A stretch of DNA of 64,000 nt from Dictyobacter aurantiacus (GCF_003967515.1 NZ_BIFQ01000001.1:1736001-1800000); one strand, 5' to 3'; positions 35,667 to 46,755 are shown, counted from the stretch's first letter. The notes: a model not told the origin generated them from the sequence alone. Program-made: numbers and translations.

Positions 35667-36914
35667 ATGCTCAACGCACAGACTATTAAGGAATATGCAT
35701 ACAGCCTGGGTTTTGACGCGGCTCGCATCACCAGTGCCGCAGCATTTCCCGAGACCAAACAGATTATTCAGGAGCGCATCGGGCGTGGCTTGATGGATGG
35801 CCTGCCATGGTTTACCGCCGAGCGGGCTGAAATCTCCTGCCATCCAGATGCCTTGCTACCCGAGGCACAGTCTATCATTACGCTGGCACTGTGCTATCTC
35901 ACAGAACAGCCTGAGGCACCTGATAAAAGGGAACCACATGGTAGCATCTCGCGTTATGCATGGGGAGATGACTACCATGATATCATCAAACCTAAATTGC
36001 AGCAGTTTGCCAGCTGGCTCAAAGACTATGCTCGGGATCAAGGCGGGAACGAGGTGGAGACGCGCCTGTTTGTGGACACAGGCCGCATGGTGGATCGTGC
36101 CGTCGCCCAGCGGGCCGGTCTGGGCTGGTATGGAAAGAATACCAATATCCTGACCAAAGGCTGGGGCTCATGGGTCTTTCTGGCCGAAATCGTGACGAAC
36201 CTTCCCCTGGCATCTGACGAGCCGCTCAAAGCCAGTTGCGGAAGCTGTGAGATATGCCTGCACGCCTGTCCCACTGGTGCCCTACCCAATCCCTATGAGC
36301 TGGACAGCAGGAAATGTATCTCGTTCCTGACCATTGAACTACGCGGCAGTATTCCCGTGGAGATGCGGCCTCTGATGGGCAATTTGATCTTTGGCTGTGA
36401 TATCTGCCAGGAGGTGTGTCCGGTCAACAAAGTTGCTGAGAAGCGTCTGGGCCTGCGTGATATGCAGGGCAAACCAATCATTCCCCTGCGCACAATTCAG
36501 AAGCATAGCACCGAACCTGCCATGGATCGCGATCCGGCGCGGAAAGCTTTTCAACCACGTAGTGAATTTCAGGCCCGTCCAACCGTTGGCAGCACACCTG
36601 AGCTTATCCCCCTCCTATCGCTGACGGAAGAGGAATTCAGGGAGCGCTTTCGCCGCAGTCCGATCAAGCGCACCAAGCGGCGTGGATTCCTGCGCAATGT
36701 ATGCGTGGCACTGGGCAACAGCAAAGATCCCCAGGCAATTCCCGCACTCACCAAAGCACTGCATGACGATGAGGCATTGGTTCGCGGCCACGCAGCCTGG
36801 GCCCTTGGGAGTATCGGTGGCTCTACCGCCAGGCAAGCGCTTTACGATGCCCGGCAAACCGAGCAAGATCCAGAGGTGCTTAAAGAGATTCGCTATGCGC
36901 TTAGCATAGCATGA
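35667..36914 (+). CDS. queG: Epoxyqueuosine reductase QueG
   Basis: 415 residues. Cobalamin- and Fe-S-dependent enzyme that reduces epoxyqueuosine to queuosine at tRNA position 34. 'RLFVDTGRMVDRAVAQRAGLGWYGKNT' region contains the catalytic Asp ('DTGR' at ~134). Two [4Fe-4S] motifs follow: 'CGSCEICLHACPTGAL' and 'CDICQEVCPVNK'. The C-terminal ~60 residues are a HEAT-like repeat ('IPALTKALHDDEALVRGHAAW'), as in many QueG proteins. The ATG has AGAAGAG upstream. It lies 52 bp after the ABC permease. The stop codon abuts repeat copy G. Confidence 0.96.
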   Translation: MLNAQTIKEYAYSLGFDAARITSAAAFPETKQIIQERIGRGLMDGLPWFTAERAEISCHPDALLPEAQSIITLALCYLTEQPEAPDKREPHGSISRYAWGDDYHDIIKPKLQQFASWLKDYARDQGGNEVETRLFVDTGRMVDRAVAQRAGLGWYGKNTNILTKGWGSWVFLAEIVTNLPLASDEPLKASCGSCEICLHACPTGALPNPYELDSRKCISFLTIELRGSIPVEMRPLMGNLIFGCDICQEVCPVNKVAEKRLGLRDMQGKPIIPLRTIQKHSTEPAMDRDPARKAFQPRSEFQARPTVGSTPELIPLLSLTEEEFRERFRRSPIKRTKRRGFLRNVCVALGNSKDPQAIPALTKALHDDEALVRGHAAWALGSIGGSTARQALYDARQTEQDPEVLKEIRYALSIA

Positions 36915-37059
36915 TGTGCCTTCGGCTCTTGACGCTACGCGCCTGCGGCGCTCAATAATAAAAAGGAAAAGAGCTGTGTGAAAAACGTGCGCACGCACGT
37001 TTTTCACACAGCTCTTTTCCTTTTTAAAAGAACGCATGGAGGTGTTAACGCCTCCGCGT
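36915..37059 (-). repeat. Three-hairpin intergenic element, copy G, inverted
   Basis: Read on the minus strand: left hairpin (ACGC..GGAGGCG..CGCC/TTAA loop region, 37032-37059), central hairpin with 32-bp perfect arms (36960-36991, 36994-37025, loop CA), then the right box 'TGAGCGCCGCAGGCGCGTAG' (36957 down to 36915), nearly identical to that of copy A. The right mini-stem is GCGCC/GGCGC here and GCACC/GGTGC in copy A, a compensatory change. It separates convergent queG and 23S rRNA. Confidence 0.85.
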
Positions 37060-37081
37060 CAGGTGGCAAATATGTAAAAAC

Positions 37082-37115
37082 AAAAAACCACCAATGACCT
37101 AAAGATCGTTGGTGG
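37082..37115 (-). terminator. Intrinsic terminator of the 23S rRNA transcript
   Basis: Stem 37088-37099 with 37104-37115 (one internal mismatch), then minus-strand TTTTTTGTTTTT. It lies about 140 bp beyond the 23S 3' end, with no 5S gene in between. Confidence 0.9.
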
Positions 37116-37153
37116 AAGCACAGCAGAAAGCCGGGACAAATCCAGGACCTACT

Positions 37154-37180
37154 TAAAGAATACCATTTCCTCAATTTTGC
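37154..37180 (-). other. 3' half of the 23S processing stem
   Basis: The minus-strand RNA from this segment pairs with the leader segment at 40321-40347: 26 of 27 positions pair, two as G-U wobbles. It starts about 74 nt after the mature 3' end. Such long-range stems around 23S rRNA are RNase III processing sites in other bacteria. Confidence 0.85.
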
Positions 37181-37253
37181 CGCGCCATCGGTCAGTCAGA
37201 GACCGAAGCAGAGGACACGCATCGCATGCGTCCACGATGAAGATACACAATGG

Positions 37254-40218
<2,965 letters not shown>

Positions 40219-40320
40219 CTACGTCTCTCATCATGTACTATGAATGCTTTGACTTCTGCTCTTCTTCTCGAAGAGAGAAATCGATCCTCTGCTTCAACTC
40301 TGGCTGACCATATGTGCTCA

Positions 40321-40347
40321 GCAAAATTGAAGAAATGATAATCTTTA
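40321..40347 (-). other. 5' half of the 23S processing stem
   Basis: Leader RNA segment complementary to 37154-37180, about 100 nt upstream of the mature 5' end and about 45 nt after the predicted transcription start. Confidence 0.85.
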
Positions 40348-40398
40348 GTTGTTAGTGTGCTTTTTATGCGGCTCGCATCGCTCTCGTGCGGCGCTCAG

Positions 40399-40429
40399 AT
40401 AATATGCCATACATTGCTGGCTTTGTCAA
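40399..40429 (-). promoter_or_regulatory. Promoter of the 23S rRNA gene
   Basis: On the minus strand TTGACA (40424-40429), 19-nt spacer, TATTAT (40399-40404); reading the -10 as ATATTA gives 18 nt. It implies a leader of about 175 nt that begins just before the processing stem. Confidence 0.7.
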
Positions 40430-40681
40430 CACTTTTCTGCAGCTTTTTTTGGCAATGTGCCAGATTGGTATACATGAACCTGTTAAGGGACTGGTCAACT
40501 GGTGCGCGACTGGCTGTATTAGCTCTTCAAACAAGAACCTGACAGGCTCACATTTAGCGCATCCGGGCCACTGAACCGCTTGATACCAGGGATAAGAGCG
40601 CAGAAGATGCAGATACGCCAGTTCGTAGCGCATGGGCTACAACAGGTGCCTAAGCCAATGAGAGGGCAGCGAAAACGCAAC
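40430..40681. other. Spacer between the divergent 23S and 40846 promoters
   Basis: About 250 bp without a gene. It holds no 16S sequence and no recognised RNA gene. Confidence 0.45.
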
Positions 40682-40710
40682 TTGACGTTTAAAGATTGTT
40701 ATGCTAAAAT
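40682..40710 (+). promoter_or_regulatory. Promoter of the 96-residue hypothetical gene
   Basis: TTGACG (40682-40687), 17-nt spacer, TAAAAT (40705-40710). The start codon is 136 bp downstream, leaving a leader of about 130 nt. Confidence 0.6.
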
Positions 40711-40845
40711 TGTCGGAGTGTAGTATGAACCTGACAATCCACCTATCAAAAATGTGGTGTGTTGCAGTGTGACAGAGTAGTCTCAACGACAAATATGAAG
40801 TAAGCAATTGAAAAATTTTTCTTCCAATTATTTAGGGAGGGAGAA

Positions 40846-41136
40846 ATGCCGGCCACGTTCAGTTACGCGAACATCTTACATGCAGTTGGTCAGGTTCTTG
40901 ACCAGATTGGTGTTAAGAGCATCGCAATCCATGAAGAAGAGGATGGTCTCTTCGTAGAGGGTTTCAATAGTGACGGCCAGCTGCAGGTGCAGATGCGTTA
41001 TGATATCGCCAGTCTGTATGAATTAGTGAGCAGAGCGGATATAGAGGCAGAAGAGCACACCACGACTCAAACTTCCGGTGTGTTAAGCCGCTTCCTCTCT
41101 GAGCATCACCGCGAGCTGGTTGGAGCATCACTTTAA
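40846..41136 (+). CDS. Small hypothetical protein
   Basis: 96 residues, acidic. 'YANILHAVGQVLDQIGVKSIAIHEEEDGLFVEGF' region followed by 'LQVQMRYDIASLYELVSRADI' suggests a small alpha/beta fold of helix, strands, helix; no signal peptide or membrane segment. The ATG has AGGGAGGGAGAA upstream, an excellent site. It is a single gene with its own promoter and terminator, divergent from the 23S gene. I do not recognise the family. Confidence 0.75.
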   Translation: MPATFSYANILHAVGQVLDQIGVKSIAIHEEEDGLFVEGFNSDGQLQVQMRYDIASLYELVSRADIEAEEHTTTQTSGVLSRFLSEHHRELVGASL

Positions 41137-41160
41137 TACGTTTGGGAACAAACACGAGAA

Positions 41161-41186
41161 AGAACCGGGGGCAGACCTCCGGTTCT
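41161..41186 (+). terminator. Terminator of the small hypothetical gene
   Basis: Stem AGAACCGG/CCGGTTCT (41161-41168 with 41179-41186) 25 bp after the stop codon, followed by TCTAACTT; the T run is weak. Confidence 0.6.
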
Positions 41187-41250
41187 TCTAACTTAAATTA
41201 CGTGGGTAGGGGGAGTAAACTGGCTACAACAAGATCTAGTGCATGTATAT

Positions 41251-41589
41251 CTACTTATCATCGCACAACCACTTTTTTCCGTAGTTCCGCATACTATCGA
41301 TTACAGGCACCAGGTCATACCCCTTCTCCGTTAGTGAATATTCAACGCGAGGAGGTGCTTCTGCAAATGTCCGACGACTGATAATTCCCTCTTCTTCTAA
41401 AGAGCGCAGTCGTTCGGAGAGTGTTTTGGGGCTGATGCCCTGGAGAGAGCGTTCTAACTGATTGAACCGCTTGACACCAGTGGCTAAATCACGAATAATA
41501 AGTATCGTCCATTTACCGCTCAAGACCTGAGCCGTGCGGGCAACCGGACAAATTGATTTATCTATGAGATGAGACTCTATTAGCTCCAT
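41251..41589 (-). CDS. HxlR-family winged-helix transcriptional regulator
   Basis: 112 residues, full length for the family. 'CPVARTAQVLSGKWTILIIRDLATG' region carries the conserved N-terminal Cys and GKW motif, then 'RFNQLERSLQGISPKTLSERL' (recognition helix), 'LEEEGIISRRTF' and 'PRVEYSLTEKGYDLVPVID' (wing). HxlR members often respond to redox or aldehydes through the Cys. The start is ATG at 41587-41589. It stands alone, so its target is unknown. Confidence 0.93.
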   Translation of the reverse strand: MELIESHLIDKSICPVARTAQVLSGKWTILIIRDLATGVKRFNQLERSLQGISPKTLSERLRSLEEEGIISRRTFAEAPPRVEYSLTEKGYDLVPVIDSMRNYGKKWLCDDK

Positions 41590-41793
41590 TACTGGTTACT
41601 CTTTGTATCTCTTGTTCTTTCTCAACTACAGAATATACCATAGTAGGTACTCAAAGTAAAGCGCAGACCTCTCGACTTTAACCATAAAGTATGATATGCT
41701 CATAGCTAAGAGGATACACTGCTAGGTAATCCGAGCACCTGAACAATCATAAATCTTGGCCTGCGCGGTTTCTCCCTATGAGAGGAGAAGGTT

Positions 41794-43140
41794 GTGCCCG
41801 AAGATATTGCTTTATTCATCGATTTTGAGAACATACGTTACAGCATGCTGAATATACAACGGCGAGAGCCCGACCCACAGGAACTTATTGCTGTGGCTCG
41901 CCGCTATGGCACTGTTATGGTCGCCCGCGCTTATGCGGACTGGTCTCGGCAACCCGAGCCATTTAAAGGGAGCCTGACGGCAGCGATGATTGATCGCGTC
42001 GATTGTCCTGCCAAGCAGAGGGACCGTATCCGCATGGGCACGATTCATTATGCATCTAGTAACCCCCCAACTGGCTCTCTTGGCTCCTCAAACTACGTTG
42101 CTGAGCAGGGAACCGGCGCTTATCCCCGGCAGTGGCCCTCGAACATCTCAGGTAATTCTGGTTCACTTCCCGCGATTCAACCAGGAATGCTGAACAATGG
42201 TTGGCCCACTGAAGCAGAATCCTTGCAACATGACCTGGACGATAATTTGCTCACCGACGAGGAACAGCCTCCCGATGAACAGTATCCCATGTCAGATGAC
42301 CCGCAACGCGAGCCTTATCGCCAATCGCCCTATGGAACCTCTTATGGCCAATCCAGTCCGACCGGTCCACTTGGGCAAAGTAATACTGGTCCTTTAGGAT
42401 ATTCAAATAGTGTTCAGCATACCGGCAATACTGGTCATATGCCCGCCGTCAATCCTGGCAATAGCACTATTGTACAGAGTACGGTTGTGCAGAGTACGGT
42501 CGACCTGAATATGTTGATGGATATTATTGAAACTGTTTTTGACCGTCCTACCATCTCGACATTTGTGTTGATGACAGGCGATAAAGATTTTACTCGAATC
42601 AGTGCCCGCTTAAAGTTACGCTTAAACAAAACTGTTATTGTTGTTGGTATTCCAGGAACCGTCAGCCGAGATTTAATCAGTAGTGCTAATCAATTTGTGC
42701 CTCTTGTTCCAGGTGGCGTAGGTGGTACCACCGGGCAATTACCTATTGTCCAGATGTCACCCAGCAATGCGCTGGGCGCGAGTACTGGATCTATGCCCGC
42801 AGTTAACTTTAATAATAGTGGATCTCAATATCAGCAGCCACCTTATGGCAGCCCGCCAATGGATGTACTTGATCCACAATTCTTACAGTTCCTCGATTAT
42901 ATCGACCGCAACTGGTCCTGGCGCACAATTATCGGGGTGTCTAATTTTATCGGCGATCCAGTCAATCCAAAGAACCGTTTCCGTGGCCGTTTAACACGGG
43001 AATCTGCTCGTGAGCTGCTGAATAACTGTATCCAACAGAATATTCTGCTCGTTCAGGCCGATGCGACGGGAGCGGAGGATTTGCGCTTGAATCGTTCCCA
43101 TCCCGGTGTTGATGAGGTACTCAAACAATTTGTGCGCTAA
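41794..43140 (+). CDS. NYN-domain (PIN-like) nuclease-related protein with large disordered insert
   Basis: 448 residues, GTG start with GAGGAGAAG upstream. The NYN/LabA-like fold is visible in two pieces: strand one 'IALFIDFENIRYSM' (~5-18, first Asp), then after a long Gly/Ser/Pro/Gln/Asn-rich insert (~95-230) 'VDLNMLMDIIETVFD' and 'FVLMTGDKDFTRISARL' (GDxD acidic pair), with 'VIVVGIPGTVSRDLISSA'. A second low-complexity stretch leads to a C-terminal domain (~365-448; 'YIDRNWSWRTIIGVSNFIG', 'RESARELLNNCIQQNILLV') like the OST-HTH/winged segments found after NYN domains. Probably acts on RNA. Confidence 0.85.
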   Translation: MPEDIALFIDFENIRYSMLNIQRREPDPQELIAVARRYGTVMVARAYADWSRQPEPFKGSLTAAMIDRVDCPAKQRDRIRMGTIHYASSNPPTGSLGSSNYVAEQGTGAYPRQWPSNISGNSGSLPAIQPGMLNNGWPTEAESLQHDLDDNLLTDEEQPPDEQYPMSDDPQREPYRQSPYGTSYGQSSPTGPLGQSNTGPLGYSNSVQHTGNTGHMPAVNPGNSTIVQSTVVQSTVDLNMLMDIIETVFDRPTISTFVLMTGDKDFTRISARLKLRLNKTVIVVGIPGTVSRDLISSANQFVPLVPGGVGGTTGQLPIVQMSPSNALGASTGSMPAVNFNNSGSQYQQPPYGSPPMDVLDPQFLQFLDYIDRNWSWRTIIGVSNFIGDPVNPKNRFRGRLTRESARELLNNCIQQNILLVQADATGAEDLRLNRSHPGVDEVLKQFVR

Positions 43141-43197
43141 TACTTACGTTAAGCTAATTAAGTTTATTCTGTAAAAGCTCAAAAGAAAGAACGTGAA

Positions 43198-43250
43198 CCC
43201 GGTACTGGCCTCCTCCAACCAGGAGTGAGACCTGACCGGGCTCTTTGTTT
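43198..43250 (+). terminator. Terminator of the NYN gene
   Basis: Outer stem CCCGGT/ACCGGG (43198-43203 with 43235-43240) enclosing an inner CTCCT/AGGAG stem, followed by CTCTTTGTTTT. It lies between the NYN stop and the M42 peptidase start. Confidence 0.65.
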
Positions 43251-43290
43251 TACGCTTATAGCTATTTCTATACTTTTTATGGAGGTTTTT

Positions 43291-44358
43291 ATGATAGATG
43301 AGTCACGCGTCTCGTTTTTAGAACGTCTGATCAGCAGCCCCAGCCCGTCTGGCTTCGAGCAGCAGGTACAGCAGGTCGTGCGGGAAGAGATCAAGCAATA
43401 CACCGACGAGGTGCGTACCGATGTCCATGGTAATGTGATCGCAGCCCTCAATCCACAGGGGACGCCTCGCGTTATGCTGACCGCTCACGGTGATGAGCTC
43501 GGCTTCCTGATTCGTTATATCGATGAGCAAGGCTTCCTTTATTTCGCCCCCATCGGGGGATTTGACCCTTCAACACTCCCTGGCAACCGCGTACATGTAC
43601 ATACACCTTCTGGCCCCATCCTGGGCGTCATTGGACGGTCGCCGGTGCATACCTTGAGTAGCGAGGATCGCGGCAAGAGTCCTAAACTGGCGGACCTGTG
43701 GATCGATATCGGCGCCACCAGTCAGGAGGATGCCAGGAAACTGGTACCCCTGGGGAGCGTAGCTACGCGCGCGGCTCTGCTAGAACGCATGCAGAATGAT
43801 ACGATCGTGTCGCGTGCCCTGGATGATAAGTCCAGCATCTTTGCCCTGGTGGAGACGATGCGCCGCCTGCACGAGAAACGAGAAGCATTAAAGGCTGGAG
43901 TCTTTTTCGTCTCGGCGGTTCAGGAAGAGGTAGGCTCTCGCGGCGCACAGACGGCGGCCTTCAGCGTCGATCCTCTGATCGCGGTTGCGGTTGACGTCAC
44001 CTTTACCTCTGACCATCCCGGTACCTCTAAAAAAGAGCTGGGGGATGTCAGATTGCATGGCGGTCCCGTTCTCTCTATCGGCGGCCATATCAATCCACGC
44101 GTCTACCAGCTGCTGGTAAAAGCGGCCGACGAGGCCGGCATCGCCTGGCAGATTGATCCCCAGGCCGCGCGTACCTCTACCGATACGGACGTTATCCAGG
44201 TGGTACGTGGCGGTGTTGCGACCGCTTTGGTGAGCATCCCTTGCCGCTACCTGCATACCGGTTCCGAGATCGCCTCGCTGAAGGATATCGATGAGGTCGC
44301 AGAGCTCCTGGCGCGCTTTGTGCTAGCGCTGGATAAAGACACCAACGTCATTCCTTAA
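43291..44358 (+). CDS. M42-family (glutamyl/tetrahedral) aminopeptidase
   Basis: 355 residues from the ATG at 43291, preferred because TATGGAGG lies five nt upstream and the earlier in-frame start adds a spurious hydrophobic leader. Binuclear metal ligands are visible: His and Asp of 'LTAHGDELGF', Asp of 'SRALDDKSS', the Glu pair of 'SAVQEEVGSRGA', Asp of 'IAVAVDVT' and His of 'CRYLHTGSE'. The N-terminal 'ISSPSPSGFEQQV' is typical. Cytosolic, oligomeric peptidase that trims short peptides. Confidence 0.94.
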   Translation: MIDESRVSFLERLISSPSPSGFEQQVQQVVREEIKQYTDEVRTDVHGNVIAALNPQGTPRVMLTAHGDELGFLIRYIDEQGFLYFAPIGGFDPSTLPGNRVHVHTPSGPILGVIGRSPVHTLSSEDRGKSPKLADLWIDIGATSQEDARKLVPLGSVATRAALLERMQNDTIVSRALDDKSSIFALVETMRRLHEKREALKAGVFFVSAVQEEVGSRGAQTAAFSVDPLIAVAVDVTFTSDHPGTSKKELGDVRLHGGPVLSIGGHINPRVYQLLVKAADEAGIAWQIDPQAARTSTDTDVIQVVRGGVATALVSIPCRYLHTGSEIASLKDIDEVAELLARFVLALDKDTNVIP

Positions 44359-44388
44359 GCACCCTCACGAGTGTTTGCTCATAGCAGC

Positions 44389-44444
44389 ATGAAAAAAAGA
44401 ACCACCTTATGAATCTAACTTCGTAGGGTGGTTCTTTTTTTCAT
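44389..44444 (+). terminator. Bidirectional terminator
   Basis: 18-bp perfect stem (44389-44406 with 44427-44444) with A tract and T tract at the two ends, so it can terminate both the M42 gene (plus) and the convergent operon (minus). Confidence 0.92.
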
Positions 44445-44472
44445 AGCATGCAAACCGGCCATAACGTATCCT

Positions 44473-44835
44473 TTATCTGTTGCACAAAGACGCCCCCAAC
44501 CAGTCCACAGCTTCTTTGGCTTCTTTCAATCCCACGCCGGTCATTTCCCTGTAATACTTGATGGCTTGAAGTTTTTGTCCTGCCTGAACCATGGATTGCA
44601 GCTTATCTGTATCCATATATGGATTGGCCGCAGCCTTTAGTTCTCTCTCAATGCTCTCAACAGCTTGCTTTGCTTCTCTTAAACCCACACCTGTGCGCAC
44701 TCGATACGTTTTAATGGCGAAGATCTTACCTTTATACGTAAGGTCCCACACAATCTCTTCCTGCAAACTTGTAAAGGAAGGCTTCTCAGGCTCCCACTGC
44801 TGACTCCTGTTTTTGAAGCCACCAAAGATATGCAT
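44473..44835 (-). CDS. Protein with two L7/L12 C-terminal-domain-like repeats
   Basis: 120 residues from the ATG at 44833-44835 (GGAGG, six nt upstream). Two copies of the helix-strand motif of the ribosomal bL12 C-terminal domain are seen: 'AIKTYRVRTGVGLREAKQAV' (~50-69) and 'AIKYYREMTGVGLKEAKEAV' (~92-111). The bL12 N-terminal dimerisation domain and hinge are absent and a 'FTSLQEEIVWDLTYKGK' start precedes them. In bL12 this surface binds translation factors, so the protein might mimic that role, but this is inference. It lies 22 bp downstream of the membrane protein gene, probably co-transcribed. Confidence 0.8.
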   Translation of the reverse strand: MHIFGGFKNRSQQWEPEKPSFTSLQEEIVWDLTYKGKIFAIKTYRVRTGVGLREAKQAVESIERELKAAANPYMDTDKLQSMVQAGQKLQAIKYYREMTGVGLKEAKEAVDWLGASLCNR

Positions 44836-44857
44836 ACCTAACCTCCGCTGACTCTGA

Positions 44858-45313
44858 TTACATAGGGGGCATCTGCTGTGGGTATTCAGCTTTAGGCTGA
44901 TATGGATCCTCTTGTACCTGCTCAGGGGCCTGCTCATATGTCTCTTCAGCGTAACGTGCACGCTCATCATCTACTGGCGCTTGATATTGATAGCCCTGCT
45001 GATAAGGTTGATAATATGGCTGATCCGCCTCAGCCGTTTCGCGTGGCTGCGGAGTCGGCTGGTAATATGGCTGCTGAGGCGAATTTGGGACGCCTGGATT
45101 ATAGTAAGTCGGCGGCGGATTCATGCTGCGCGAACTCATCCGGCTGATAAATGCGATTATCAGAAAAACTACAAATCCCGCAAAGATGAGGCTCCATAAA
45201 TGATTGGGCAAAACCCAGAAAAAGGCGAAGAACAACCACCAGGGGAAACCACCAAACCCCCTGCGTCTGCGGCGATAGCGTGGATACCCCGAACGATCGT
45301 CAAACCAAAACAT
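44858..45313 (-). CDS. Small membrane protein with Pro/Gln/Tyr-rich tail
   Basis: 151 residues. An Arg-rich, Phe/Trp-rich N-terminus ('YPRYRRRRRGFGGFPWWLF') is followed by two short hydrophobic segments ('WWLFFAFFWVLPNHLWSLIFA' region and 'FVVFLIIAFISRM', ~25-60), then a ~90-residue Pro/Gln/Tyr/Glu-rich tail with 'PYYQP' repeats, likely disordered. I do not recognise a family. It precedes and probably shares a transcript with the L7/L12-like gene. Confidence 0.65.
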   Translation of the reverse strand: MFWFDDRSGYPRYRRRRRGFGGFPWWLFFAFFWVLPNHLWSLIFAGFVVFLIIAFISRMSSRSMNPPPTYYNPGVPNSPQQPYYQPTPQPRETAEADQPYYQPYQQGYQYQAPVDDERARYAEETYEQAPEQVQEDPYQPKAEYPQQMPPM

Positions 45314-45591
45314 GATATAGTCCTCCTCGCAGCATTCCTGCGAGCGTATCCCTATCTGTATCTCTACGAATATTTATCACTAAATGTTATATCTGGTCTG
45401 ATTTAAATATAACATTTAGCAATTTCTATGTCAAGTGTTACCGATTTTCTCGTACACTATTTTAAAATGCGTCTCAAAAAATGTGCGGCAATTAGAAATT
45501 TGTATGCTCTTTAAAGCATCCAACGTAATATAAGGGCCTCTATCCAATTACTTCTCAGACGGCCATCGGTTTAAATAAACGATATAACGTA

Positions 45592-46614
45592 TTACGAAAT
45601 CGGACGTGAAAAAGTTGTGAGGGTGGTTTCTAGATGGCGGCGAGAATTGCTAGATTCGGGGAATGCTTGCTTCTGACGCGAGATCAGGATGTATTTGACC
45701 AGTTCGACAAAAACACTGGCATCTGACACCTGCGATAGGTAGCTGACGTCCAGGCATGTATCATCGACACTTATCAATGCAATACCTGAATCGACATATG
45801 CACAGGCGCGCAACTGCTCCCAGTGAAAAAGTTGCTGCCCATTATCAATACCTTCCCAGTTCACAGTAAAACGGCCGAACAGAACGGGCTCACCAGAGTA
45901 ATAGGCGGAGCGAGCACGCGCGAACAGAGAGCGAAATGCTTTCCCACAAATAATGTGCTGAACCGCTGTGCTATTGGCCCAGCTGCTCCGCAATTTCAAG
46001 CTACTCCCATTACTACATACGATACGCGCGCATCCTTTATCTGAGCGTATCGATATAATCTGCTCCCAGCGTATAATGCGCCGGCGCTGTAATTTGTCTA
46101 TAAACAGGCAACCATCGGTACAGATCATGATAGAACGGGAGAGGGGCATAAAATAGAGAGCGACGACGGTGGCGATGAATCCTGTAATGCAAAGGAATAA
46201 ACCGCCAAAAATATACGCCGCCGGATCCGGCGGCGTAGCGTGCATCATCACCAGGTAGCTACCCAGGAAGACCGGCAGCAGGCTCGCAATGGTGCCAAAT
46301 ACATTGAGTGCCAATAAACGCTGATTCCCATGTCTATACATTATCCAGCCAGCAATAGCAGGAACAGCCAGCATAGCCAGTATCCATAACCATGCTGTAG
46401 AAAGATGATAGGTAATGGTGGCAGAGATGGTCAATATAAAACCACAGGTAAAGCAGCATAAACCCAGGATCGCAACAACGGTGAGTTCAGCAAACAGGAT
46501 GAGGTCACGGGATGAGAAAGAATGAGAAAAATCAAAACGAAATTTCCGTGTAGGAACACCTAATTTATACTTTTTGGCAAGTAAATGGTCTTGAGGTAAG
46601 ATATGATTTGCCAC
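45592..46614 (-). CDS. Membrane protein with PH-like C-terminal domain, function unknown
   Basis: 340 residues from the GTG at 46612-46614 (AAAGGA 9 nt upstream; a TTG at 46620 is the alternative). Four hydrophobic segments lie in the first half ('LILFAELTVVAILGLCCF', 'WLWILAMLAVPAIAGWIM', 'LNVFGTIASLLPVFLGSYL', 'GLFLCITGFIATVVALYF'). After residue ~165, two stretches ('SIMICTDGCLFIDKLQRRRIIRWEQI' region, 'VLFGRFTVNWEGIDNGQQLFHWEQL' region) look like repeated beta units of the DUF6585 kind, which occur in Ktedonobacteria; that assignment is tentative. It lies just downstream of tRNA-Gln. Confidence 0.65.
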   Translation of the reverse strand: MANHILPQDHLLAKKYKLGVPTRKFRFDFSHSFSSRDLILFAELTVVAILGLCCFTCGFILTISATITYHLSTAWLWILAMLAVPAIAGWIMYRHGNQRLLALNVFGTIASLLPVFLGSYLVMMHATPPDPAAYIFGGLFLCITGFIATVVALYFMPLSRSIMICTDGCLFIDKLQRRRIIRWEQIISIRSDKGCARIVCSNGSSLKLRSSWANSTAVQHIICGKAFRSLFARARSAYYSGEPVLFGRFTVNWEGIDNGQQLFHWEQLRACAYVDSGIALISVDDTCLDVSYLSQVSDASVFVELVKYILISRQKQAFPESSNSRRHLETTLTTFSRPIS

Positions 46615-46638
46615 GAGCAATGTTCCTTTAGATTAAGG

Positions 46639-46709
46639 CTGGAGTGCAGGGATTCGAACCCCGATTACCTGATCCAAAGTCAGATGTCCTACCATTGGAC
46701 GACACTCCA
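46639..46709 (-). tRNA. tRNA-Gln (anticodon TTG)
   Basis: Cloverleaf fits on the minus strand: acceptor TGGAGTG/CACTCCA plus discriminator G, D arm GTCC/GGAC, anticodon arm TCTGA/TCAGG with loop CTTTGGA (anticodon TTG), T arm CGGGG/CCCTG with loop TTCGAAT. CCA is not encoded. Confidence 0.96.
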
Positions 46710-46726
46710 ATATGCTCACCTTCACT

Positions 46727-46755
46727 ATAATAGCTCTTTCTTTACCGGTTGTCAA
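46727..46755 (-). promoter_or_regulatory. Promoter of tRNA-Gln
   Basis: Near-consensus on the minus strand: TTGACA (46750-46755), 17-nt spacer, TATTAT (46727-46732), 18 bp before the tRNA 5' end. Confidence 0.85.

Noticed and set aside
37116..37253. Possible 5S rRNA after the 23S gene
   Set aside because: The 23S trailer holds the processing stem and a terminator follows; I could not match any conserved 5S segment.
40219..40845. Possible 16S rRNA or spacer tRNA upstream of 23S
   Set aside because: The region is AT-rich with a promoter and no 16S-like segment or cloverleaf.
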